DNA of 64,000 nt. Origin: Isoptericola variabilis 225. GTDB taxonomy: Bacteria > Actinomycetota > Actinomycetes > Actinomycetales > Cellulomonadaceae. A program made the position numbers and the translations under genes. Shown here piece after piece: positions 1 to 7,830 of the stretch (the stretch's first letter is position 1; each line of letters starts with the position of its first letter). The stretch covers positions 2,976,001 through 3,040,000 of the forward strand of contig NC_015588.1 of the NCBI RefSeq assembly GCF_000215105.1, written 5' to 3'. The notes beneath the pieces are model-generated. The model was not told the DNA's origin, made no database searches, and saw only the letters and a list, made by a program, of their open reading frames with translations.

Positions 1-195
1 CACGCGCACCTCGCCCGCGTCGGCGGGCGCCAGGCCCTCGGCGAGCTCGACGAGCGACGTCTTGCCCGCCCCGTTCGTGCCGAGCAGGGCGACGAGCTCG
101 CCGCGGTGGACGTCGAGGTCGACGCCGCGGACGGCCTCGAAGTCGCCGTACCGGCGCCGGGCCCCGCGGACGGAGACGATCGGTTCAGCAGTCAT
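1..195 (-). CDS. ABC transporter ATP-binding protein, N-terminal fragment (runs off the window)
   Basis: The first 65 residues of an ABC ATPase read leftward from an ATG at 193-195; the gene continues past position 1. The peptide begins MTAEPIVSVRGARRRYGDFE and contains the Walker A loop GTNGAGKTS at about residues 38-46. Spacing and sequence (RGVDLDVHRGELVALLGTNG) are typical of the nucleotide-binding subunit of ABC-2 type drug or lipid exporters. That class is inference, because the signature motif, Walker B and any permease lie outside the window. The start is the only ATG ahead of the domain. Confidence 0.85.
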   Translation of the reverse strand, partial: MTAEPIVSVRGARRRYGDFEAVRGVDLDVHRGELVALLGTNGAGKTSLVELAEGLAPADAGEVRV

Positions 196-275
196 GCCTC
201 GAGCGTGCCGCGGCCGTGTCCTCCCAGGTAGTGCGGCCGGTCACCGGTCCGTGTGAGGGCTGCACGGACGGGCCG

Positions 276-287
276 TGACATCTGTCA
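276..287. promoter_or_regulatory. operator-like palindrome upstream of the ABC ATPase gene
   Basis: TGACATCTGTCA is a 12-bp palindrome (TGACA/TGTCA around TC) about 80 bp upstream of the ABC ATPase start. Its position and symmetry fit a dimeric repressor or response-regulator site. No regulator gene lies alongside within the window, so this is a sequence-only guess. Confidence 0.3.
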
Positions 288-314
288 TGCGGTCGGTCCG
301 TCCCCGCCGTCAGG

Positions 315-893
315 TCAGACCGCGAGGATGTCGAGCTCGCCGGCCAGGTGCCGCGTCAGCAGCGCGCGGAAGTCGGCGTCGGCCGGGCCCGTCTTGCCGC
401 GGCTCGGCAGCTCGGCCGCCATGACGACGTCGACCCACACCCGGTACAGGGCCAGGCGCGTCCGTGCCGCGGCGTCGAGCACGACGGGGCGGCCGGTGGC
501 CAGCCCCGACCGCCGCCACGTCCCGTCCGCGTCCGGCAGAGCGAGCACGTTGCCGTCCCACAGGTCGACGTGCACGAGCACCGGCCGGTCGACGTCGTCG
601 AGCACCTGGCCGTGCCGGTCGAGGGCCGCGCGGACGCGCGCAGAGGGCAGCAGGTCGTCGCCGACGCCCCAGGCGGCGCCGTCGTGAAGGAGCGCTTCCA
701 CGGCCGCGACGACGGCCTCGCGCCACGTGCTCGCGTGCGGGCGGTCGCCCGTGTAGCCGAACCGCTCGCCGCCGGTGAGCTGCGTGGCGGCCACGGGCGT
801 CTCGCCGAGGGCGTGCCCGACGAGCGCCGTCACGTCGTCGGCGCCCAGCTGCTGCTGGGTCGGGCTCCGGGTGAGGCTCGACATGGCCGACAT
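315..893 (-). CDS. APH/fructosamine-kinase-like phosphotransferase, internally shortened
   Basis: This 192-residue ORF is clearly of the aminoglycoside phosphotransferase fold. It has an N-terminal 'ADDVTALVGHALGE...LTGG' start, the mid-protein 'ERFGYTGDRPHASTW' segment and the catalytic-loop motif HVDLWDGNVL, where HxDxxxxN supplies the catalytic Asp. Compared with family members of about 290 residues, two blocks are missing without loss of frame. One is the ATP-binding N-lobe between LTGG and ERFGY. The other is the metal-binding DGE and DPLxD region after LATGRPVVLD; the C-terminus then resumes with RLALYRVWVDV. It therefore lacks the nucleotide-binding lobe and the metal-binding Asp and is probably inactive. 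ATG at 893 is used; a second ATG at 884 is possible. It is divergent from the NUDIX gene. The deletions are inferred from family knowledge. Confidence 0.7.
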   Translation of the reverse strand: MSAMSSLTRSPTQQQLGADDVTALVGHALGETPVAATQLTGGERFGYTGDRPHASTWREAVVAAVEALLHDGAAWGVGDDLLPSARVRAALDRHGQVLDDVDRPVLVHVDLWDGNVLALPDADGTWRRSGLATGRPVVLDAAARTRLALYRVWVDVVMAAELPSRGKTGPADADFRALLTRHLAGELDILAV

Positions 894-923
894 CCTGCCG
901 CAGCGTCGGTGGCCTGCGGCAGA

Positions 924-1421
924 ATGAACTTCGTGCCCGAGCTGGTCGCGCTGTACGACGACGCCGGCCGCCCCTGCGGGGTCGCCGACCGGGCCCGCGT
1001 GCGCGCCGAGAACCTGCGGCACGCGGCGACCGCCGTCGTCGTGCGGCGCAGCACCGGCGAGGCCTACGTGCACCGGCGCACCCAGACCAAGGACGTCTAC
1101 CCGGGGCTGTACGACTTCTGCGCGGGCGGCGTGCTCCAGGCCGGCGAGGAGCCGCGCGCGTCGGCCGAGCGCGAGGTCGCGGAGGAGCTCGGCGTCGGCG
1201 GCGTCCAGCTCGAGCCGCTGGGCGAGGACGACTACGCCGACGAGCACACCCGCTACCACGCGTACCTCTACACGTGCACGTACGACGGGCCGGTGACGTG
1301 GCAGCCCGAGGAGGTCGCGTGGGGTGCATGGGTCACGCCCGAGCGCCTGGCCGAGATGCTGCGGACACTGCCGTTCGTCCCCGACTCCACGGCGCTGCTC
1401 GGCCACCGGGTGCTCGCATGA
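924..1421 (+). CDS. NUDIX hydrolase (IDI-like subgroup)
   Basis: A 165-residue NUDIX domain protein. The Nudix box is complete at about residues 73-95 (GGVLQAGEEP..., then REVAEELGV), with the REVAEE glutamates that bind Mg2+. The N-terminal part (AVVVRRSTGEAYVHRRTQ, DVYPGLYDFCAGG) resembles the isopentenyl-diphosphate isomerase-like or YfcD-type Nudix proteins. Those proteins hydrolyse nucleoside-diphosphate-linked substrates; the substrate here is unknown. The ATG at 924 is the first start in the domain frame. The stop overlaps the next start as ATGA (1418-1421), so this gene and the GyrI-like gene are probably cotranscribed and translationally coupled. Confidence 0.88.
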   Translation: MNFVPELVALYDDAGRPCGVADRARVRAENLRHAATAVVVRRSTGEAYVHRRTQTKDVYPGLYDFCAGGVLQAGEEPRASAEREVAEELGVGGVQLEPLGEDDYADEHTRYHAYLYTCTYDGPVTWQPEEVAWGAWVTPERLAEMLRTLPFVPDSTALLGHRVLA

Positions 1422-2038
1422 CGACGAAGACGAACCTCACCACGAGCCTCGAGTGGTACCGGGCGCGCCCGGGCGAGCTCCGGCTCGTCGACGTGCCCGA
1501 GCAGACGTACCTCATGGTCGACGGCGAGGGCGACCCCAACACGTCGCCGCTGTTCACGGCGGCGGTCGAGACGCTCTACCCCGTCGCGTACACGCTGAAG
1601 TTCGCGAGCAAGCGCGAGCTCGGCCGCGACTACGTCGTCCCGCCGCTCGAGGGCCTGTGGTGGTCCGACGACATGGACGCGTTCACCGTCGCGCGGGACA
1701 AGGCCCGGTGGAGCTGGACGCTGCTGCTGCTCGTGCCCGACTGGGTCGAGCGCGACCTCGTCGCCGCGACGATCGACCAGGTGCGCGCGAAGAAGAATCC
1801 CGAGCGGATCGACGACCTGCGCGTCGAGAGGCTCGCGGAGGGCCGGTGCGTGCAGACGCTGCACGTCGGGTCGTTCGACGACGAAGGGCCCGTGCTCGAG
1901 CGCATGCACGACGAGTTCGTCCCCGCCCGCGGGCTGCGCCTCACCGGGCGGCACCACGAGATCTACCTCAGCGACTTCCGGCGCGTGCCGCCGGAGCGAC
2001 GCCGCACGATCCTGCGCCAGCCGGTGGCTCCGGCCTAG
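1418..2038 (+). CDS. GyrI-like domain protein
   Basis: A 206-residue stand-alone GyrI-like (SHOCT/SbmC-fold, small-molecule-binding) protein. Recognisable parts are LEWYRARPGELRLVDVPEQT near the N-terminus, the YPVAYTLKF segment, the conserved PPLEGLWW patch and the C-terminal HHEIYLSDFRR. Members bind lipophilic or cationic ligands; some hydrolyse cyclopropanoids, others are part of MerR/AraC regulators. No DNA-binding domain is attached here. It starts inside the NUDIX stop codon and its own TAG overlaps the stop codon of the convergent serine hydrolase (CTAG at 2035-2038). The specific ligand is unknown. Confidence 0.85.
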   Translation: MTTKTNLTTSLEWYRARPGELRLVDVPEQTYLMVDGEGDPNTSPLFTAAVETLYPVAYTLKFASKRELGRDYVVPPLEGLWWSDDMDAFTVARDKARWSWTLLLLVPDWVERDLVAATIDQVRAKKNPERIDDLRVERLAEGRCVQTLHVGSFDDEGPVLERMHDEFVPARGLRLTGRHHEIYLSDFRRVPPERRRTILRQPVAPA

Positions 2039-3594
2039 GCGTCGGGGCTGCCGATGCCCGTCGCACGCAGGAGCTCGGTGGGTCCGAACGACACGTTCTG
2101 GTCGACGGCGACCTCGACGTACCGGCCTTCCCCGTCGCCGCCGAACCGCAGCGCCACGTCGAGCGCGAACGGCGTACCCAGGCGCAGCAGGCGCAGCGTG
2201 AGCGTGGCGTGCTCGGTCCACGCCGCGGCGCCGGCCACGGCGACCTCCTCGCCGTCGAGGTCCGCCGTGCCCCGCACCCAGTGCCCGACGCCGCAGCGCA
2301 CCACGTGCTCGGGCCCGCCGTGCTCGCGCGTCCAGACGAGGTCGATCGCGTCGCCTCCCTCGCCTCCGCCGCGTCGCCGGTGGACGGCGACGGAGTGCAT
2401 CGGGAACGGCGGACCGCCGGGGTGCTCCGCGCGGGCGCCGACCTCGGGCTCGAGCACGAACCGCGACCCCGCGACGAACGGCTCGATCGCCGCGGTGGGC
2501 GCGCCGTCGGGCACGTGCACGGCGAGCCCCTCGAGGACGAGCGACTCCCCGCCGGCCGGGGTGCCGGCGTCGGGCACCTCGGTGAACGCGCCCTCGAGGT
2601 GGTCGAAGACCGCCTCGAGCTCGACGTTCGTCTGCGCGGTGCCGGAGGTCAGGACGACGACGGCGTCGTGCTCGGGCCAGACGACGGCGAACTGGCCGAA
2701 CGCGCCGTCGGCGCGGTAGGCGTCGCCGCGGCAGCGCCAGACCTGGTACCCGTAGCCGCGGCGCCAGTCGAGCCACTCGTGCGGGCCGTTGTCGACCTGG
2801 GCGGCCGACAGCTCGTCGACCCACGCGGCCGGCACGAGCTGCGCGTCGCCCCACCGCCCGCGCTGCAGGAGCAGCTGCCCGAACGCGGCGAGGTCCTCGG
2901 TCGTGATCGCCAGGCCGTACCCGCCGACGTCGATCCCGCGGGGGTCCTGCTCCCACGTGGCGCCGGTGATGCCGAGCGGGGCGAGGAGGCGCGGCGTCAG
3001 GTAGTCGAGGAGCCGCTCGCCGGTGAGGCGGTGCAGGATCGCCGAGAGCAGGTACGTCGCGCCCGTGTTGTAGACGAAGCGCGTACCGGGCTCGTGCGTC
3101 ACGGGCGCGGCGAGGATGTCGCGGGCCCAGCTCGCGCCGGGGCGGTGGAGGTTGCGCAGCGTGAAGTTCATCGTGTCGGTGCCGTGCCCGCTCGTCATGG
3201 TGAGCAGGTGCCGCACGCGCATCGCTGCGAGGTGCTCGCCCGGCTCGGGCGGCGCGTCGCCGGGCAGCAGGTCGACGACGCGGTCGTCGACGCCCAGCAG
3301 CCCCTCGGCGACCGCGAGACCGACGGCCACGGCGGTGAACGTCTTCGAGACGGAGAACATGACGTGCGGCTCGTCGGCGCGGTACGGGTGCCACCACCCC
3401 TCGGCGACGACGTGCCCGTGACGCAGCACCATGAGGCTGTGCACGTCGCGGATGCCGTCGAGCGCGCCGACCAGGCCTCGCAGCGCCTCCGGATCGACGC
3501 CCTGCGACTCGGGCGTGGCGCGCGGGAGCCTGCGCGGCGCGGTCGCGTCGGGAATGCGACGATGAACATCCGACTTTTGATTGACGCCCGTCAT
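2035..3594 (-). CDS. Serine beta-lactamase-family hydrolase
   Basis: 519 residues. The class C beta-lactamase / penicillin-binding-protein fold is shown by the SxxK nucleophile motif SVSK (MFSVSKTF, about residue 85) and the YxN motif in VYNTGATYLL. The C-terminal third is an extra beta-rich domain (DLDGEEVAVAG, YVEVAVDQNVSFG), common in stand-alone actinobacterial members. No signal peptide is evident, so it is probably a cytoplasmic esterase or peptidase and not a resistance enzyme. The start at 3592-3594 is chosen because its reverse-strand context has a strong ribosome site (AGGAGG, 6 nt upstream); the longer open frame lacks one. It is divergent from the secreted protein at 3654. Confidence 0.88.
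   Translation of the reverse strand: MTGVNQKSDVHRRIPDATAPRRLPRATPESQGVDPEALRGLVGALDGIRDVHSLMVLRHGHVVAEGWWHPYRADEPHVMFSVSKTFTAVAVGLAVAEGLLGVDDRVVDLLPGDAPPEPGEHLAAMRVRHLLTMTSGHGTDTMNFTLRNLHRPGASWARDILAAPVTHEPGTRFVYNTGATYLLSAILHRLTGERLLDYLTPRLLAPLGITGATWEQDPRGIDVGGYGLAITTEDLAAFGQLLLQRGRWGDAQLVPAAWVDELSAAQVDNGPHEWLDWRRGYGYQVWRCRGDAYRADGAFGQFAVVWPEHDAVVVLTSGTAQTNVELEAVFDHLEGAFTEVPDAGTPAGGESLVLEGLAVHVPDGAPTAAIEPFVAGSRFVLEPEVGARAEHPGGPPFPMHSVAVHRRRGGGEGGDAIDLVWTREHGGPEHVVRCGVGHWVRGTADLDGEEVAVAGAAAWTEHATLTLRLLRLGTPFALDVALRFGGDGEGRYVEVAVDQNVSFGPTELLRATGIGSPDA
3582..3593. promoter_or_regulatory. palindrome overlapping the serine-hydrolase start
   Basis: TGACGCCCGTCA (arms TGACG/CGTCA; near-symmetric out to ATTGACG/CGTCATT) sits in an unusually A/T-rich patch over the first codons of the serine hydrolase, 60 bp from the divergent secreted-protein start. 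Symmetry and location suit a TetR- or MarR-type repressor acting on one or both genes. No regulator is adjacent. Confidence 0.35.
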
Positions 3595-3653
3595 TAGTCC
3601 TCCTACAGTCGATGAGCGGTCGACGCCGACCATCTTCGACGAGGAGGACACCC

Positions 3654-6600
3654 ATGCACCCACGCGCGCCCAGACGTACCCGAAGGTACGTCGCGGGTCT
3701 CGTCTCGCTGGCCCTGGCCGGGACGGCGGCCACCGCCCTCGCGGTCCCGGCGGCCGGGACCACCGAGCTCGCGGCGACGACGTCGTCGACCGCGAACCTA
3801 CCGCCCCAGGAGCCAGGCATCACGCTCCGCACCTACGACCTCCAGCAGGGCCTCAGCCAGCTCTGCACCCTCAAGGCGGGCCAGACGCCGAACGTCGACA
3901 AGCTCATGCCGAACGTCAACTGGACGACGGCGGCCCAGTTCGGCTTCGAGGACAACTTCCTGACCCACGCCGTCGGGCACATCCACGCCCCCGTGGACGG
4001 CCAGTACACCTTCCGGCTCACGAGCGACGACGGCTCGCGCCTGTCGATCGACGGTCAGGTCGTGATCGACCACGACGGTCTGCACGGCGAGACCTCCAAG
4101 GACGGCACGGTGACGCTCACCGCCGGCCCGCACGAGCTCTTCGTCGAGCACTTCGAGGCGGGCGGCGGCCAGGTGCTGCGCCTCGCGTGGCAGCCGCCGG
4201 GCGCCACCGGGTTCACGATCGTCCCGCAGGAGGCGCTGTCGACCGAGGCGGGCGTCGTCCGCGTGACGGCACCGGGCACCAAGTACTGCGAGGGCGCCAC
4301 GGACACCGCGGGCGACGGACTGCGGCTCGACGCCGTGCACCCCGGGTACACGCTGACCGACCTGCGTCCGGAGGGCTTCGAGCCCATGGTCTCGGGCATG
4401 GACTGGACCGAGGACGGCCGGCTCGTCGTCGCGACGTCGGGCTCCGTGAGCCCCGGCGGCTGGGTCCAGAACCCGGAGCCGGGCGAGATCTTCGTGCTCG
4501 ACCAGGTCACCGGTGAGACGAGCGCCGACCAGGTCACCGCGACCAAGCTCGCGACCGACCTGTTCAACCCCATGGGCGTGGCCGTCATCGACGACTCGAT
4601 CTTCGTCACCGAGCGTGACCGCCTGACCGAGCTCACCGACCCGGACGGCGACGGCTTCTACGACCAGCACACGACGGTCGCGGAATGGCCGTTCGGCGGC
4701 AACTTCCACGAGTTCGCGTTCGGCCTGCTGCACGACGAGGACTACTTCTACGTCAACCTCTCGGTCGCCATCAACAACGGCGGCGCGACGACGAACCCGC
4801 AGCCGGCCCCCAACCGCGGCACGAGCATCACGGTCGACCGCGAGACCGGCGAGGTGTCGTACGTCGCGGGCGGCCTGCGGACCCCCAACGGGATGACGTT
4901 CGGGCCCGACGGCGACCTGTTCGTCATGGACAACCAGGGCGCCTGGCTGCCGAGCTCGAAGCTCGTGCACGTCAAGCAGGACCGCTTCTTCAACCACTAC
5001 ACGAACCCGGCCGGCCCGTTCGACGACCAGCCCGTGTCCCAGCCCGCCCTCTGGATCCCGCAGAACGAGATCGGCAACTCGCCGAGCGAGCCCGTGACGC
5101 TCACCGAGGGCCCGTTCGCCGGCCAGATGCTCTTCGGCGACGTGACCTACGGCGGCCTGCAGCGCGCGTTCCTGGAGAAGGTCGACGGCGAGTACCAGGG
5201 CGCGGTGTTCCGGCACAGCGCCGGGCTCGAGGCTGGCGTCAACCGCACCGTCGTCGGGCCCGACGGCGCGATCTACGTCGGCGGCATCGGCGAGGCCGGC
5301 AACTGGAGCGAGCCCAACAAGCTCCGGTACGGGCTGCAGAAGCTCACGCCGAACGGCCAGGAGTCGTTCGACATCCTTGAGGTGCGCGTGCGCGAGGGCG
5401 GGTTCGACCTCGAGTACAGCCAGCCGCTGTCCGACGAGACGGTCCAGAAGATCGCTGACGACGTCGCCCATGCGTACCGGGCCACCCAGTGGCGGTACGT
5501 GCCGACCCAGCAGTACGGCGGCCCGAAGGTCGACGAGGAGGTGCTCCGGGTGACCGGCGCCGAGGTGTCGGCCGACCGGACCACCGTGTCCCTGACGATC
5601 GACGGCCTCAAGCCGGGCCGTGTCGTCCACCTGCGCTCGCCGCGTCCGTTCACCGACGCCGAGGGCCGCGAGCTGTGGAACACCGAGGCCTGGTACACCC
5701 TCAACAGCCTGCCGGGCTACGTCCCGCCGGCCGACCGGGGCTACCACGAGGCCGAGGAGTCGGCCCTGACCGGCTCCGCCGGCATCGGCACCGAGCACAG
5801 CGGCTACTCGGGCTCGGGCTTCGTCGACGGCATCCAGTCGGTCGGCGCGGGGGTGACGTTCACGGTCCACGCCGACGAGGCGGGGACGCAGCCGATCAAC
5901 CTGCGGTACTCCAACGGGCCCAACCCGTTCCAGGGCACCAAGACGATGTCGCTGTACGTCAACGGGCAGAAGGTCGGCCCGTGGCAGCTGCCCAGCACGG
6001 GTGACTGGAAGACGTGGGCCTTCGCGACCCACGACGTCGAGCTCCAGGCCGGGGCGAACACGATCTCCGTCAGGTACGACGCGGGCGACCACGGCAACGT
6101 CAACCTTGACGTCCTCTCCGTGGGCGAGAACCCGGACCTCTGCTCGCCGACCGAGGCCGACCCCGGGTACACGGCGCTGTTCGACGGCACGCTGGCGACG
6201 TTCGACAAGTGGCGTCTCGCGGGTGCCGGCTCGTTCGGGCGGCAGGACGACTGCACGCTCAAGAGCAACGGCGGCATGGGCCTGCTGTGGTACACGGCCG
6301 AGCAGTTCGAGTCGTACAGCCTCACGCTCGACTGGAAGCTCGTCAAGGACGACAACGGCGGCGTCTTCGTCGGGTTCCCGAACCCGGGCAACGACCCGTG
6401 GGTCGCGGTCAACCGCGGCTACGAGATCCAGATCGACGCGAGCGACGCGCCGGACCGCACGACGGGCGCGATCTACACCTTCCAGGGTGCCGACCCGGAG
6501 GCGATCGCCGAGGCGCTGCGTCCGGTGCCGGAGTGGAACTCCTACGACATCCGTGTCGTGGGAGAGCGGATCCGCGTGTTCCTCAACGGCGTCCTGGTGA

Positions 6601-7274
6601 ACGACTTCACCAGCACCGACCCGGCACGCGACCTCGCCGGCTACATCGGGGTCCAGAACCACGGCGGCGGCGAGACGATCTTCTACCGCGACATCCAGGT
6701 CAAGCCGCTCGGCGAGCTCGCCGTCACTGCGACGGCGGAGGCCCGCTGCGAGGCGACCGAGGCCGTGCTCGACGTCACGGTGTCCAACGGGGAGACCGAC
6801 GTCCCGCTCGACGTCACGATCGAGACGCCGCACGGGTCGCGCACGCTCACCGGCGTAGAGCCGGGTGCGACGGTCGAGGAGACGTTCGCCGCCGGGACGT
6901 CTCTCGCCGCCGGCAGCGTGCAGGTCGCGGCGGCCGGTGACGCGCGGACGATCGAGCTCGAGGTCGCCCACGACGCCGTCGACTGCGCCCAGCTCGAGGT
7001 CACGGTGGCTCCCACCAAGGTCAAGCAGGGCGTGCCCGGGCGGGCCGTCGTCCAGGTCCGGACGGCCGGTCCTGAGGGCGCACCGCTGCCGACCGGCACG
7101 GTGCGCGTGACGCTCGGCGAGACCGAGCGCACGGTCGAGCTGGTGGACGGCGAGGCGACCGTCCCGATGCCCACCGCCGGCCTGGCGGCCGGGTCGCACG
7201 ACGTGACCGTGGCCTACAGCGGTGACTCCACGTACGCGGAGAGCGAGGTGACCGCCACGCTGACCGTGCGGTAG
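3654..7274 (+). CDS. Secreted multidomain protein: PA14, beta-propeller dehydrogenase-like, CBM6-like, DUF1080, Ig-like
   Basis: 1206 residues with an N-terminal export signal (RRTRRYVAGLVSLALAGTAA). Domains in order: PA14/carbohydrate-binding at about 50-190 (FRLTSDDGSRLSIDGQVV, HELFVEHFEAGGG); a six-bladed propeller of the glucose/sorbosone-dehydrogenase-like type at about 220-660 (DLFNPMGVAVIDDSIFVTE, FGPDGDLFVMDNQG); a CBM6/35-like beta-sandwich at about 700-820 (YHEAEESALTG, INLRYSNG); a 3-keto-disaccharide hydrolase domain (DUF1080) at about 835-1020 (YTALFDGT, WNSYDIRVVG, GYIGVQNHG); then beta-sandwich tails and a Big_3-type Ig repeat (YSGDSTYAES). The RBS GAGGAGG lies 5 nt before the ATG. 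It probably binds and oxidises or cleaves plant glycans outside the cell. The exact substrate is unknown. No wall-anchor motif is seen. Confidence 0.85.
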   Translation: MHPRAPRRTRRYVAGLVSLALAGTAATALAVPAAGTTELAATTSSTANLPPQEPGITLRTYDLQQGLSQLCTLKAGQTPNVDKLMPNVNWTTAAQFGFEDNFLTHAVGHIHAPVDGQYTFRLTSDDGSRLSIDGQVVIDHDGLHGETSKDGTVTLTAGPHELFVEHFEAGGGQVLRLAWQPPGATGFTIVPQEALSTEAGVVRVTAPGTKYCEGATDTAGDGLRLDAVHPGYTLTDLRPEGFEPMVSGMDWTEDGRLVVATSGSVSPGGWVQNPEPGEIFVLDQVTGETSADQVTATKLATDLFNPMGVAVIDDSIFVTERDRLTELTDPDGDGFYDQHTTVAEWPFGGNFHEFAFGLLHDEDYFYVNLSVAINNGGATTNPQPAPNRGTSITVDRETGEVSYVAGGLRTPNGMTFGPDGDLFVMDNQGAWLPSSKLVHVKQDRFFNHYTNPAGPFDDQPVSQPALWIPQNEIGNSPSEPVTLTEGPFAGQMLFGDVTYGGLQRAFLEKVDGEYQGAVFRHSAGLEAGVNRTVVGPDGAIYVGGIGEAGNWSEPNKLRYGLQKLTPNGQESFDILEVRVREGGFDLEYSQPLSDETVQKIADDVAHAYRATQWRYVPTQQYGGPKVDEEVLRVTGAEVSADRTTVSLTIDGLKPGRVVHLRSPRPFTDAEGRELWNTEAWYTLNSLPGYVPPADRGYHEAEESALTGSAGIGTEHSGYSGSGFVDGIQSVGAGVTFTVHADEAGTQPINLRYSNGPNPFQGTKTMSLYVNGQKVGPWQLPSTGDWKTWAFATHDVELQAGANTISVRYDAGDHGNVNLDVLSVGENPDLCSPTEADPGYTALFDGTLATFDKWRLAGAGSFGRQDDCTLKSNGGMGLLWYTAEQFESYSLTLDWKLVKDDNGGVFVGFPNPGNDPWVAVNRGYEIQIDASDAPDRTTGAIYTFQGADPEAIAEALRPVPEWNSYDIRVVGERIRVFLNGVLVNDFTSTDPARDLAGYIGVQNHGGGETIFYRDIQVKPLGELAVTATAEARCEATEAVLDVTVSNGETDVPLDVTIETPHGSRTLTGVEPGATVEETFAAGTSLAAGSVQVAAAGDARTIELEVAHDAVDCAQLEVTVAPTKVKQGVPGRAVVQVRTAGPEGAPLPTGTVRVTLGETERTVELVDGEATVPMPTAGLAAGSHDVTVAYSGDSTYAESEVTATLTVR

Positions 7275-7304
7275 TCACCGCCGCGGGGTCGTGACCGCCC
7301 CGCC

Positions 7305-7345
7305 ACGCGTGCCCGTCGCCCCTGCCCGGGGCGGCGGGCACGCGT
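7305..7345. terminator. bidirectional hairpin between convergent genes
   Basis: An 18-bp stem with one mismatch (7305-7322 with 7328-7345) around a 5-nt loop lies between the secreted protein stop (7274) and the NUDIX stop (7398). There is no clear T-tract, as usual in such GC-rich genomes. It would serve both strands. Confidence 0.7.
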
Positions 7346-7397
7346 CCGCGTCACGCCGGGCTGGTCACCGGCGACGAGCTCGACCTCGAAGCCCGCG

Positions 7398-7829
7398 TCA
7401 GGCGTCGACGTCGCCAGAGGCTGCGGCCAGCGCGAGCAGGTCGAGCGACAGCGGCGCGATCGGGTGGCTCGTCACGGGATCGGCGGGATCCACCCAGACC
7501 AGCTCCTCGAGCTCGGCCCGCGCGGCGGGCTCGAAGCCGGCGGGGAGGTCGACGGCGAACGCGTGCGCGTCCACGACGTGATCGGGCTCGTTGGCCGCGA
7601 CCGCACGGAAGCGCCCGAGCGGGCGGACGGCCGCGGGGTCGACCGTCAGGGCGATCTCCTCCGCGCACTCTCGGGCCAGCGCGGCGAGCGGAGCCTCCCC
7701 TGGCTCGATCTTGCCGCCGACCTGCATGAACGACGTCGTGCCGCGCTTGCGCACGAGGAGGAAGCGGCCGTCGTCGCGCACGATCACGGCCGCGACGATG
7801 TGCAGCGTCGTCGTGGTGGTCGACGACAT
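7398..7829 (-). CDS. NUDIX hydrolase downstream of dnaX
   Basis: 143 residues, ATG at 7827-7829. N-terminal strand LHIVAAVIVRDDGRFLLVRK and the Nudix box GGKIEPGEAPLAALARECAE carry the REcaEE glutamates; the usual Gly after the box is Ala (EEIAL). It resembles MutT/ADP-ribose pyrophosphatase-like proteins that act on nucleoside diphosphate derivatives. It starts 1 bp after the dnaX stop codon and is thus in the dnaX operon, which could suit nucleotide-pool cleaning, but that link is inference. Confidence 0.85.
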   Translation of the reverse strand: MSSTTTTTLHIVAAVIVRDDGRFLLVRKRGTTSFMQVGGKIEPGEAPLAALARECAEEIALTVDPAAVRPLGRFRAVAANEPDHVVDAHAFAVDLPAGFEPAARAELEELVWVDPADPVTSHPIAPLSLDLLALAAASGDVDA

Positions 7830-7830
7830 G

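Noticed and set aside
3798..7199. 1133-codon frame opposite the secreted multidomain protein
   Set aside because: Shadow of the real gene: Arg/Val/Asp-rich with no family features, while the opposite strand has clear domains and a signal peptide.
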